Below are positions 39,941 to 49,117 of a stretch of DNA of 64,000 nucleotides, piece by piece (within the stretch, counting starts at the first letter, position 1; each line of letters opens with the position of its first letter). Location: NCBI GenBank assembly GCA_000277445.1, contig AJWJ01000004.1:62001-126000 (forward strand). The letters run 5' to 3'. Under the pieces are notes generated by a model. The model ran no database searches, was not told the origin of the DNA, and saw nothing but the letters and a program-made list of their open reading frames with translations. Source of the stretch: Polysphondylium violaceum. Taxonomy: Eukaryota; Evosea; Eumycetozoa; Dictyosteliales; Dictyosteliaceae. The position numbers were made by a program, and so were the translations under genes.

Positions 39941-41506
39941 ATGATGGATCACATTGATACGTTTTATTTGATCTGGAGAAATCAGTATATTCGAAGGTTG
40001 ATTCGAGGTCTAATGTGTCAAGATCTAGTTATTAATGTTGATGATCAGTATCTTAAAGACAATCATCAGTATCTATCGGCGTTTACAAACACTGATAAAT
40101 TGAATCATAGAATATTTATTCATTATACAGACTCTAAGGAAACCTATTTAACAAATCCATTCAGATATCTAGTCAATGATGTTTATCTGTTTTTAGGTGA
40201 TATCGATCAAGATGAACATCAGGTGTGCAAACATAATTTGGATCAATTCGTACATGCACAAGTCCATAAGTTAGATTTGGGTCTTAATGTTGAATTTTTA
40301 ACAGGTCAACTCCCTGAATCTCTGACGTATTTGAACTTGAGTACCTATAAATCTCCACCCTTTGTACAAGAGATAATGTCCAATCTACCTTTTAATCTCA
40401 AGAAATTGGTTCTTACCTCGGGTGATTATAACTTTGCTAGCAATAGTGTACCACTTCCGGAATCAGTCACAGATCTAGAATACTATGGTACATTAGAGAA
40501 TCTCAAATCATTTGTTGTTCCCCCAAACAAGGTGTTCAAGAACTGCGAGCTACAACTAGATTCCGTCGAGGCTTTGGAATGGTTACAAGAGAACCAATGG
40601 GTAAATAACGTTTCAATCGATTCCCCAAAAGTACTCATTGGACTTACAATTCCATCTCATGTTAAAACAATGAATTTTTATGGAGATATCTCTGCAGAGG
40701 TAGAGTCTAGTTTTCCTCTAATGCTGGAATCTTTCACATGCTATGATAGTGTGCTTTTATGTCCCGCTCTATTTACCAATCTCAGGAGTCTCACATCGTG
40801 GATATTTGAAGCCAAGTTGGAGAGAAATTTTCTTCCACAGTCCCTTGAACATTTAGATATCCATTATACTTTTCCCTTGGAAGCCGGTGTTTTGCCCAAC
40901 TTGACAAGTTTGGTTTTAAATTTATTTAATCACCCCCTCGATATCGGTGTGTTACCGTCATCTCTAACATCCCTTAAGCTTCCCCAATTTATGCAATCAC
41001 TCAAACCATATGCCTTACCAAACAAACTAGAACAATTACAAATGTATTTTATTAATCAACCAACAATAGCTTGCTACTCTTTACCCGACAGTCTAACTCT
41101 TTTAAAATTGAATAATTTCAAAGGATCATTTGAATTGTGTCAACCATTGAATCATTTAAAGATTTTACACCTAAACACCATCTATCCATCAGTATCAACA
41201 TTATTACCAAATATAAAAAGATTGGATTTGATATTAGAAAATACTGATGAACTCTCTGGTACCTGTCTAGTCAACACATGCATTGAAAGTTTATCCATCA
41301 ATTGCAAGTCAGTTTCATTTCTCTATGCTAACTCACTTCCATCCACTCTCAAATACCTCACTCTCTCCAACATATATATCCAATCTAATGATGTCATTCC
41401 TGAGAGTTGTATATATCTTAAAGCCTATTGGATTGATATCAATCCTGAATTCATTCCACAATCTGTAAACTATTTTTATACTAGATCATCTCTATTAAAC
41501 AAATAA
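39941..41506 (+). CDS. FNIP-repeat protein, class B with tail
   Basis: The product has 521 residues from tandem ATG codons (39941, 39944; either could be used). The N-terminus reads DTFYLIWRNQYIRRLIRGLM, with Gly replacing the usual Asn. The W module is 'LEWLQENQWVNNVSI'. It shares the one-residue-short unit ('AGVLPNLTSLVLNLFNH') with the gene at 36402. GSFELCQPLNHL follows, then 'DINPEFIPQSVNYFYT'. It converges on the class C gene at 41628, with stop codons about 120 bp apart. Confidence 0.93.
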   Translation: MMDHIDTFYLIWRNQYIRRLIRGLMCQDLVINVDDQYLKDNHQYLSAFTNTDKLNHRIFIHYTDSKETYLTNPFRYLVNDVYLFLGDIDQDEHQVCKHNLDQFVHAQVHKLDLGLNVEFLTGQLPESLTYLNLSTYKSPPFVQEIMSNLPFNLKKLVLTSGDYNFASNSVPLPESVTDLEYYGTLENLKSFVVPPNKVFKNCELQLDSVEALEWLQENQWVNNVSIDSPKVLIGLTIPSHVKTMNFYGDISAEVESSFPLMLESFTCYDSVLLCPALFTNLRSLTSWIFEAKLERNFLPQSLEHLDIHYTFPLEAGVLPNLTSLVLNLFNHPLDIGVLPSSLTSLKLPQFMQSLKPYALPNKLEQLQMYFINQPTIACYSLPDSLTLLKLNNFKGSFELCQPLNHLKILHLNTIYPSVSTLLPNIKRLDLILENTDELSGTCLVNTCIESLSINCKSVSFLYANSLPSTLKYLTLSNIYIQSNDVIPESCIYLKAYWIDINPEFIPQSVNYFYTRSSLLNK

Positions 41507-41627
41507 CAAAATAAATAAATATTGTATTAGTAATCTCATAAATATATCTATTATTATAAAAGAGATTTATCAGAATATTGATAATGGAGATATCTAGCTT
41601 TCCAAACTAATAGACAATTTTATATGA

Positions 41628-43220
41628 CTAGATATATTTATTTTTATTTATATATTTTACAGATTTGGGAATGAAATCTATATTTAGGTCTTTCATATCT
41701 GTATCTAGAGATATACATCCATTTGGAATGATATCACTAGAATTGATGTTAATCTTGTTTGCTTTGAGTTTCAAGAGAGAGAGGGGAAGAAAGTTGGGTG
41801 TCAGTGTGAATCTAGGGATACCGTGGAATTGAAGATGGAGATATTTGATGTGGGTATGAGATAGACTCAGACTAGGATCAATATCTTCAAACGATAGCTT
41901 GAGTCTGGTTATACTGGGCGAGGAGATCACAGACACTAAGGAGTGATCCAGTTTGATAACGGTCAGTTCTCTCAAGTTGGGCAACAGGCCAAAGGAATCC
42001 AGTGGTCCAGAGTAAGAGTAGAGCCCAAGACGAGTGAGTGAGGCGGGAAGCGTGTTGGGCTCGATGGTTGAGTCAAAGTATGTGCAGGAAAACGTGTTGA
42101 GTGTGCTTGGCAAGACGCCGGGTGTGAGGGGATGATTGAATTCTTCAAAGCAAAGATTCTTGAGGCCGTTGGGCAAGACACCCAGTTGCAGTGGGTAGTT
42201 GTAGAGTGTCATGTCGAGTCTTTTTAGGCCACTGGGCAACACATAGGGCAGGATCTCGTGCTGGTGCATGCCAATCGAGAGGTCCTCGAGAGATGCCGGC
42301 AACACGCCGTTTTCGATAGGATGGGGATATTCCTCGAGGGCTAAAACTTTTAGACGGGGAGGAAGGATGCCCCTCAGATTGGGTATTGGGCAATTGTATA
42401 TCACCAGTGAGTCGAGGTCCACCGGAAACGAGTCGACACCAAACTCAACCTGACAAGTGATGCCAACTTTACGGATATGTGGTGCAATGGTCTGATTGAT
42501 GCGGTAGTTGGGGATACTAAGCTTGATCGATCTGATCCAGCTCTGTTGGTTGACCCACTCCAACTCTTTCTCGTTGATCAGCTCGGCTATACACAACTCA
42601 GCGTCGGTGGCGGGCGACACAACAAGATGCTTCAAACTCTCGTATGTTGATGCATAATTCAACTCAACTAGGGTATCGGGCAGCGCCATTGGCATGGAAA
42701 ACGTGTAGCTGTTGGGCAAACAAAGACTCTTTAGATCCTTGGGCAAGTGTGCCACAATGCCGTCGACAAAGACACTTGTATACGGATCCTGTGTGTAGAA
42801 CGACTGATACATGGACAGATCCACGATGGTGTCTGGTAACCGATTGTGTCCCACAGTGTACTTGTCCACAAAGAACGATAATCTAAACAAGCCATCGTGG
42901 AATGAACCGCAATCGATATTGGTAAACTCTCTGCTCCCTTGCTCGACATGTTCGTCATTGATTATGTTGATATCCAATTCATCGACAAACTCTTTATACA
43001 CACTCTCTAGATACTGCTTGAATTGGTCACCAGTTGATATCTTCCATCGAAATGCTATCTTATGTGCAAACTTTTCTTTGGGCGACAGCAATGATAGATA
43101 TCTATGATTCTTGATCAAGTAATCTTGATCTACATCTATCTCTATGTCTTTTAAGACTCTATATCTAATAAATGATCTTAGAAAACTATTCCTCCATACT
43201 AAATAAAATGCTGTGTCCAT
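41628..43220 (-). CDS. FNIP-repeat protein, class C
   Basis: The product has 530 residues, starting MDTAFYLVWRNSFLRSFIRY. The class C hallmark 'NHRYLSLLSPKEKFAHKI' replaces 'LFSNDDKLxYNI'. The W module is 'LEWVNQQSWIRSIKL', then 'IAPHIRKVGI'. Six FNIP units include 'LPSGLKRLDMTLYNYPLQLGVLP'. The GSF block is 'SGPLDSFGLLPNL'. It has a complete 'LNIDFIPKSVKYI' tail. The repeat region (about 41950-42900) is G+C-rich, unlike the gene ends. Confidence 0.93.
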   Translation of the reverse strand: MDTAFYLVWRNSFLRSFIRYRVLKDIEIDVDQDYLIKNHRYLSLLSPKEKFAHKIAFRWKISTGDQFKQYLESVYKEFVDELDINIINDEHVEQGSREFTNIDCGSFHDGLFRLSFFVDKYTVGHNRLPDTIVDLSMYQSFYTQDPYTSVFVDGIVAHLPKDLKSLCLPNSYTFSMPMALPDTLVELNYASTYESLKHLVVSPATDAELCIAELINEKELEWVNQQSWIRSIKLSIPNYRINQTIAPHIRKVGITCQVEFGVDSFPVDLDSLVIYNCPIPNLRGILPPRLKVLALEEYPHPIENGVLPASLEDLSIGMHQHEILPYVLPSGLKRLDMTLYNYPLQLGVLPNGLKNLCFEEFNHPLTPGVLPSTLNTFSCTYFDSTIEPNTLPASLTRLGLYSYSGPLDSFGLLPNLRELTVIKLDHSLVSVISSPSITRLKLSFEDIDPSLSLSHTHIKYLHLQFHGIPRFTLTPNFLPLSLLKLKANKININSSDIIPNGCISLDTDMKDLNIDFIPKSVKYINKNKYI

Positions 43221-43668
43221 AATAGGTAGTAGGCAATAGTATTACTATTACTATTATCTTAAATTATTACTAATATTAATCATTGCTTAATTTAATTAAA
43301 TTAAAAAAATAAAAAGAAAATCTGCAAAATATCTTCAAATAGTTCTTTTTCTTTTCTTTTTTTTTTTCTTTTTTACTTTTTTTTTTTCGATGATCATTTT
43401 TCTTTTTCTTTTTCATTGCCATTTTATTTTGCCCAAACAGATAACAAATACAGATAATATTATATTCTAGATTGGCATTATTTAATATGATAGATAAGCT
43501 CTTTTCAAGCATGGGTTGGTGCAAACAAAAATGGATTTATTCATACCATTCACATTGGTCTCTTTTGTTTCATACATCCCCCGCTCTGGAATGGGCTTAA
43601 ATATCATATTTGATTGAGTCGATGTGTCCTTGTTGTTTAGTTAAAAATTTATATCATTGTCTATTTAT
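43221..43668. other. 448-bp intergenic stretch
   Basis: Contains long T/C-rich tracts (43340-43420). A minus-strand frame of 82 codons (43524-43276), Lys-rich at its end because of the tracts, has no other support. I see no FNIP remnant. Confidence 0.45.
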
Positions 43669-45378
43669 TTATTTGTAGATTACATTTTTATTTGATTGGT
43701 GAATATACAGAGACACGCTGGGAAAGTTTGTCAATTTGAGGGGACCTTTGGTTTCGAGTCTGTGCAGAGTCGCTGGAAGAAACTTGTGGAGATCAATGAT
43801 ATCGGGTTCGGTCCTATCCAGAGTGTTGTCTTTGTAGCGCTCAAACAAGAGGTTTTCAATCGCCGTGGTGGCGAGGCTGATGGGGGAGGGTTGGTGGCAG
43901 TATGACAGGCGCAGGTACTTTGTGTGGGGCGATATCAGCGTGTGGATCGATGGATGCAGATTGTGGACTAACAAGTCGATCAGGTGGTCCAAGACGCCAA
44001 ACGAGTCAAATGCGCCGTTGTAGGACCCGAGGCTGAGGCGAGTGAGCGACTGGGGCAGCGAGGCAGGCTCGATGGCGCTGTTGTAGTGTTTGAGGTCCAG
44101 CGTCTGCAGGGCGCACGGCAAGACACCGGGCATCAGCGGGTGATGGTAGTAGCCGAGCGCGAGCTTATTTAGCGAGGCGGGCAGGACGCCGGCGCACAAG
44201 GGCTGGGCCAGGGACCCTATCTCGAGGACTCGCAGGCTGTGCGGGAGGGCGCCCATCGCAATTCCCCTGAGCTGGTTCACACGAAACGATGTCAGCGATG
44301 GGGACAGATAGTCGAGATCTTGGTCGATTGTTGCATCAGCCTCGATCGGCAGCGGGTAAAACATCTCGAGCCTGGTGACATGACGCGGGATGTAGTTCTG
44401 TGCAACGAAGCCGCGTGCTTTGATCCCCTTGATCCACGTCCTGTCGCGCAGCCACCGCAGGTCATCCTCCGACTGCACCAATAGCGCGCAATGGTCAAAC
44501 TGTTTCGTTGGATCCACAAGCAGCTGCTGTAGATTGCGCTGTGTCGACACAAAGTCCAGGTCGCGCAGGGTGACGGGCAGCACAACGGGTGTTTGAATGT
44601 GCACGTGGTCAGGGATATCGAGATGCAGGTATAAAAGATTGTTTGGCAGGTTCCCCAACGCCCAATCAAGCAGTGAGTGACTGCTGCTGTACGACTCCAC
44701 CATCACATCCACCTCTCTGTGGTGGTCCCAAACTCTTAGTTTCAATCTCCCAATCGACGCTGCCAACGTCCCCACACACACTGTATCTTTGTCCCCTTCT
44801 ATCTCTAATACATCAATATCTACACCAAAGAGATCGCAATCTACAACCTCTTCTTCTCTTTGTTCTATACTTATCACCAAATGATTGATCAGATACTTGT
44901 ACGGATGGTTGTAGTACTCCACAAGCTGGTCTGTATCTCTGATATCCAATCGAATGGAAATACCGTAACTCCTTTTCAATGCTGGTGATAATAGAGACAG
45001 AAACTTGTGGTTATTGGTCAAACTGTCGAAATCTACTCTAATCTCTCTATCTTTGAGTAATGCTCTAATCAATGATCTCGTATCCCTGTTCCTCCAAGCT
45101 GAATAAAAGGTTGTTGTATTTACAAAAAATGATTTCTTCTGACTACTATTATTACTATTACCACTATCACTACCATTATTTACATTCTTTGCTATCACTG
45201 ATGGGACTAGTTCTTGTTCCAAAGGTTTTGTTGTTAGGGGCTCTCTTGCCCGCCTTTTCTTTTCCTTCTTTTTGTCTTTTCTTCTCTTTTTTTTCTCTAT
45301 TTTCCTTTGAACCCTCAGTCTTTCTTCATGTTGTTCTTCATATTGTTGTTGGTGATTAACTACATGATCTCTGTACAT
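43669..45378 (-). CDS. FNIP-repeat protein, class C, with long basic N-terminal extension
   Basis: The product has 569 residues. About 85 residues precede the R-N motif ('TTFYSAWRNRDTRSLIRALL'): a Gln/Glu/His-rich start, a strongly basic run at about 28-45 (KIEKKKRRKDKKKEKKRR), and an Asn/Ser linker. No other gene here has this; it could be a nuclear localisation signal or charged helix. Only four FNIP units follow the W module ('LRWLRDRTWIKGIKA'), fewer than siblings. The repeat-coding DNA is about 60% G+C by eye. The C-terminus is short, missing the 'N-x3-I-P-x-S' tail. Confidence 0.88.
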   Translation of the reverse strand: MYRDHVVNHQQQYEEQHEERLRVQRKIEKKKRRKDKKKEKKRRAREPLTTKPLEQELVPSVIAKNVNNGSDSGNSNNSSQKKSFFVNTTTFYSAWRNRDTRSLIRALLKDREIRVDFDSLTNNHKFLSLLSPALKRSYGISIRLDIRDTDQLVEYYNHPYKYLINHLVISIEQREEEVVDCDLFGVDIDVLEIEGDKDTVCVGTLAASIGRLKLRVWDHHREVDVMVESYSSSHSLLDWALGNLPNNLLYLHLDIPDHVHIQTPVVLPVTLRDLDFVSTQRNLQQLLVDPTKQFDHCALLVQSEDDLRWLRDRTWIKGIKARGFVAQNYIPRHVTRLEMFYPLPIEADATIDQDLDYLSPSLTSFRVNQLRGIAMGALPHSLRVLEIGSLAQPLCAGVLPASLNKLALGYYHHPLMPGVLPCALQTLDLKHYNSAIEPASLPQSLTRLSLGSYNGAFDSFGVLDHLIDLLVHNLHPSIHTLISPHTKYLRLSYCHQPSPISLATTAIENLLFERYKDNTLDRTEPDIIDLHKFLPATLHRLETKGPLKLTNFPSVSLYIHQSNKNVIYK

Positions 45379-45864
45379 AGTTTATGTATCTTCATTGGTA
45401 CAGTATAATTATTGTTTATGCAAGACCTATTCTTTGAAAGTAGTTTTTTTTTTTTTTTTTTGTCAAAAACATTAAACACCCGATCACTCAGGATCAGGAA
45501 GAGATTCGGGAGCAGGTATAACAACTATTTGTTTATTTCACTGATGATTCAATTATGCAAGATTCAGAGAAAATAAGCAGTAGATAGACCCCAAATGATA
45601 GTTTATATCTATCAACGCCTTCTATTTGTTGATGATGTGTTTATCTCCTGCTTATTTTCTCGGAAAGTTGCATAATTGAATAATCATGAGTAAAATTCGC
45701 AGATTTGTAAAAGAAAAAGACAAAATATAAATCCTGAATCAATAATAATATCTAATTGTATCTTGGATTTTGTCCAATTTATTCTCTTCCATGCAGAGGA
45801 TATCTCTTTTTAATTTTTTTTTTTTTTTTTCATTGAATTTTAACCCGAGGAATGAGCAAACAAC
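45379..45864. other. 486-bp divergent intergenic region
   Basis: Lies between divergent starts at 45378 (minus) and 45865 (plus). It holds a T run at 45449-45469, a large inverted repeat (separate entry), and a second T run at about 45818-45830 just ahead of the plus-strand start. No coding remnant was seen. Confidence 0.5.
45542..45686. repeat. large imperfect inverted repeat (fold-back)
   Basis: Left arm 45542-45587 and right arm 45641-45686 are reverse complements at about 40 of 46 positions, with a 53-bp spacer that itself contains GATAG...CTATC. The arms share TTCAATTATGCAA and GAGAAAATAAGCAG. It has no coding capacity and no obvious target-site duplication. It could encode a hairpin RNA, or be a small fold-back element or cruciform in a divergent promoter. 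Confidence 0.75.
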
Positions 45865-47253
45865 ATGATGACAAAGAATAATAATATGTTGTTTTATTCT
45901 ATATATAAAAACAGTTATTTGAGATCATTGATCAGAGCTAAAGTACTGCAGAATAGAGTGATCAAGATACCAGGTTTAAAGAGCTTTCATTTATTTGATT
46001 ATCAATACCTGACATTATTATCTAGTGATGATAAATTAAGAAATAACATATTTGTTTCATTGACTATAGTTAGCATAGAGGACTTGTTGGATTACATGGG
46101 CAACTACAACACCAACAAGTACCCCTATATTGGAATAGTTAATGATCTTGCTATCCAATGCTACGCTTTGACCCACTTCAATATTGTTGTGCCTGAAGGT
46201 ATACACAGACTACATCTACTTATAGATAATTTAATGGACCAATATCAACTACCAAGCTCACTTACAGAGTTGTCATTTAGCAGCCGGAACAAAGAAAGAA
46301 TAGTTGGTCCAATATCAAGTGAGTGTTTGGAAGGTATCTTGTCAAACTTACCAAGAAATCTGAAGTACCTCACAATTCCCAGTTCTCTAGTGATGAGTAA
46401 AGAAAGTAATAAGCAGTTTGTACTACCTGATACACTTGTGGATTTGAATTTTATAAGTATATTTAAAAACTTTAATCGATTTGTAGTATCACCATCCACA
46501 ACAAGCAGCAATAGAGTTTACAAAGGATGTGGGGTTGTAGTAGACAATATTGAAGGTTTACTTTGGTTACAAGATAAACGATGGATCAGCAAATGTATTT
46601 TATTTGATAGACCCATTCCAGAATCTGTGTTCACTGATAAACTGATTCCATCACATATACGTGTTCTTGATATCCATATGTATTCCAAACCATTTATTTG
46701 GGATAAGGATTGCTTACCCAGCGGATTAGAGGAACTCCGAATATTTGCTTCAGATATCAACCCAAATTCTCTTCCATGTGGATTGAAAAAACTAAAGACA
46801 AGATCTTTTACACGACCCCTCAAGGCTGGTGATCTACCAAAACAATTGGAGGGCCTCCATATTGGTAATTTGAATCACGATCTCAATGTAGAAATCTTGC
46901 CTGGCACATTGAAAAGATTAACAATCGACTCTTCTTCCCAACTATTCATACCATTTTCACTACCAATTGGCCTACAGATATTAGAGATGCCTAATTTGGT
47001 TGATTCACCATTTGCCAAACACTCATTACCCCCATCACTCACTCATTTAATATTACCTAGTTTCCAAGGCTCATTTCATGCAGTGGGTCCATTGGACAAT
47101 TTAAAAAAGTTGTCATTGAATGTTATGAATCAATCAGTGTCTACAATATTGGCCAATGTCACAACCATCGATCTGTCATTCAAATCCATTGATCAAGATG
47201 TAAATCTAAATGACCCTTGCATCCAAAGATTTGTAAAAAAAATAAAAAACTAG
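45865..47253 (+). CDS. FNIP-repeat protein, diverged, with shortened C-terminus
   Basis: The product has 462 residues, the shortest intact member. The N-terminus reads MLFYSIYKNSYLRSLIRAKV, with Lys for Arg in the R-N motif. The W module is 'LLWLQDKRWISKCIL', preceded by an unusual Ser/Thr loop ('SPSTTSSNRVYKGC'). FNIP units run to GSFHAVGPLDNL. After 'NLNDPCIQ' it jumps to 'RFVKKIKN', the usual last residues, so about 75 residues of the C-terminal module appear deleted in frame. Its stop lies 5 bp from the stop of the opposing gene at 47259. Confidence 0.9.
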   Translation: MMTKNNNMLFYSIYKNSYLRSLIRAKVLQNRVIKIPGLKSFHLFDYQYLTLLSSDDKLRNNIFVSLTIVSIEDLLDYMGNYNTNKYPYIGIVNDLAIQCYALTHFNIVVPEGIHRLHLLIDNLMDQYQLPSSLTELSFSSRNKERIVGPISSECLEGILSNLPRNLKYLTIPSSLVMSKESNKQFVLPDTLVDLNFISIFKNFNRFVVSPSTTSSNRVYKGCGVVVDNIEGLLWLQDKRWISKCILFDRPIPESVFTDKLIPSHIRVLDIHMYSKPFIWDKDCLPSGLEELRIFASDINPNSLPCGLKKLKTRSFTRPLKAGDLPKQLEGLHIGNLNHDLNVEILPGTLKRLTIDSSSQLFIPFSLPIGLQILEMPNLVDSPFAKHSLPPSLTHLILPSFQGSFHAVGPLDNLKKLSLNVMNQSVSTILANVTTIDLSFKSIDQDVNLNDPCIQRFVKKIKN

Positions 47254-47258
47254 ATTTA

Positions 47259-48770
47259 TTAAAGTATGACAGATGCTTTACAACCATTTGGAATATTGGT
47301 GATTTGAATTCTGTAGGCTTTAAGAGTTAAAAGAGTAGGTGGAAGAAAAGATCTTTCTTTGTAATCGTCATTATATTGACCATCATTGACGAGAACAAGA
47401 TGTTGAATCAAAGTATTAAGGAGATCAACATCAGAGGATCTATTTTGATATGCGAGTCTGAGTGTTTTGGTCTTTGGTGATATGACACGATGAAGAGATC
47501 GATCAAAATTAACAATACTCAAATCTGTCAATTGATCCAATACACCAATAGAATCCAATGACCCAGTGTAGGACAATAAATCCAAGCGAGTGAGTGACAA
47601 AGGAAAAGAGTTGGGTGCTATAGTAGAGTCAAAACCAGCAATGCTCAAGGTATTTAATAAACTTGGCAAGATGCCTGGCACCAATGGATGATTGTATCCA
47701 TTTAGTCTAAGGTGAACTAGGGAATTTGGCAAAATACCAACTTGGAGAGGTTGATTAAATGATTCCAAAGACAACACTACAAGTCTCGATGGCATAGCCC
47801 CAAGATGAATAACATTATCAAAATCAAAGATCTCCAGCAATTTCAAAGAGGATGGTAAAAGGCCTCTAGTCAATTCACCCTGATACCCACCCAAGGTTAA
47901 TTGCGTGAGGTTTGGCGGGAGCACATCTACCAATTCAGAGGTGGAGCCAACAGACAAAAACTCTAGAGATGGCGGCAAACAACCTTTTTCAAACTCTGTG
48001 TCGGAATAGATTGTCAATTGACGGAGATGTTTGGGAATTAGATTCTGTCCAACAACATCACCCTCTATTCGGGGAATATTGATTCGGGTGACCCATGGAT
48101 TGTTGCTTATCCATTGCAAATCATTGGTTGTCTTGGCCTCAAGAGTACAATCATTGAATACCTTATTTGGTGGCACAACAAAGTGTTGGAGATAGGCTTG
48201 GGAAGATAGATAAGATACGTTTTGGATTGTATTTGGTAGATGTATTGGTGCATTGATCTTAATATGGAGTGGCAGGCCCAGATATTCAAGTTTGTTGGGC
48301 AGACTGGACAAAACATGATCAATAAATGGATAAGTAAAAAACCTGTCAATGTCCGTTCGACCCAACAATACCTTGGTCACCGAGTCTGGAAGTCGACCTC
48401 GACCACGAGCATTTCTGTCGACGTTAATCTCTATTGATGTTATACCATGAGGAAATCGGTCACAATCGATAAACAGATCCAGACCACCGCTCTGTTCCTT
48501 TTCACCATCGATACTAATATACAAATCATTGACTAAACTATTGTATTTATTATCTAGATATTCTCGCAATTGATCTATAGTGGTGATTTCTAATATAACT
48601 GATATATTATTCTCTAGCTTATCATTATTGGAAAGTAGAGATAAATGTTGCTGATTGTTGTTTAAATATTCTAAATCTACTTTAATTCGTGCCTCTCTGC
48701 ACACATTCACTCGTACTAATCCCCTGATATAAACATTTCTCCAAATTGAATAAAATGTTGTATCTATCAT
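47259..48770 (-). CDS. FNIP-repeat protein, class C, truncated tail
   Basis: The product has 503 residues, starting MIDTTFYSIWRNVYIRGLVR, then 'NNQQHLSLLSNNDKLENNI'. The W module is 'LQWISNNPWVTRINI'. About seven FNIP units include 'LPNSLVHLRLNGYNHPLVPGILP'. The GSF block is 'TGSLDSIGVLDQL'. The protein stops at 'IPNGCKASVIL', lacking the 'L-N-x3-I-P' tail. The stop is 5 bp from that of the opposing gene, so the two transcripts must overlap at their 3' ends. Confidence 0.92.
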   Translation of the reverse strand: MIDTTFYSIWRNVYIRGLVRVNVCREARIKVDLEYLNNNQQHLSLLSNNDKLENNISVILEITTIDQLREYLDNKYNSLVNDLYISIDGEKEQSGGLDLFIDCDRFPHGITSIEINVDRNARGRGRLPDSVTKVLLGRTDIDRFFTYPFIDHVLSSLPNKLEYLGLPLHIKINAPIHLPNTIQNVSYLSSQAYLQHFVVPPNKVFNDCTLEAKTTNDLQWISNNPWVTRINIPRIEGDVVGQNLIPKHLRQLTIYSDTEFEKGCLPPSLEFLSVGSTSELVDVLPPNLTQLTLGGYQGELTRGLLPSSLKLLEIFDFDNVIHLGAMPSRLVVLSLESFNQPLQVGILPNSLVHLRLNGYNHPLVPGILPSLLNTLSIAGFDSTIAPNSFPLSLTRLDLLSYTGSLDSIGVLDQLTDLSIVNFDRSLHRVISPKTKTLRLAYQNRSSDVDLLNTLIQHLVLVNDGQYNDDYKERSFLPPTLLTLKAYRIQITNIPNGCKASVIL

Positions 48771-48851
48771 AACTAGTATTGATTAAATAATCGTAATTTC
48801 ATTTGATTGTTGGGGTAAAAGGATATCTTTTTTTTATTTCTTTTTTTTTTC

Positions 48852-48883
<32 letters not shown>

Positions 48884-48982
48884 CATTTCTTTTTGTAAAA
48901 AAACTTGGTCATATGACAGAGAATCAGTCGTTTGTTGCATATATCTGGATATTCGTATTGATATGCAAAAATCCAACAAATT

Positions 48983-49071
48983 AATTCCCAACGGTTATAA
49001 AGAAGGAAACACGAGATATGTTGATACAAAGACCTCTCACAGTGATTCATTATTTGGGACTGTTGGGAATT
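48983..49071. repeat. short inverted repeat in intergenic DNA
   Basis: AATTCCCAAC (48983) and GTTGGGAATT (49062) are exact reverse complements; extending three bases gives 12 of 13. They are about 70 bp apart, in the 347-bp gap between genes at 47259 and 49118. The rest of the gap is T/C-rich (48830-48890). Meaning unknown. Confidence 0.5.
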
Positions 49072-49117
49072 GCAATCGGTTGTATAAGCAATAATAATAA
49101 TCATAATAATGATTCAA

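Noticed and set aside
43276-43524. 82-codon minus-strand frame, Lys-rich
   Set aside because: Composition follows long T/C tracts; no homology or neighbouring splice signals are convincing.
48799-49104. 101-codon minus-strand frame ending in a Lys-rich run
   Set aside because: The Lys run is a translated T/C tract, the rest has no family resemblance, and an inverted repeat lies within it.
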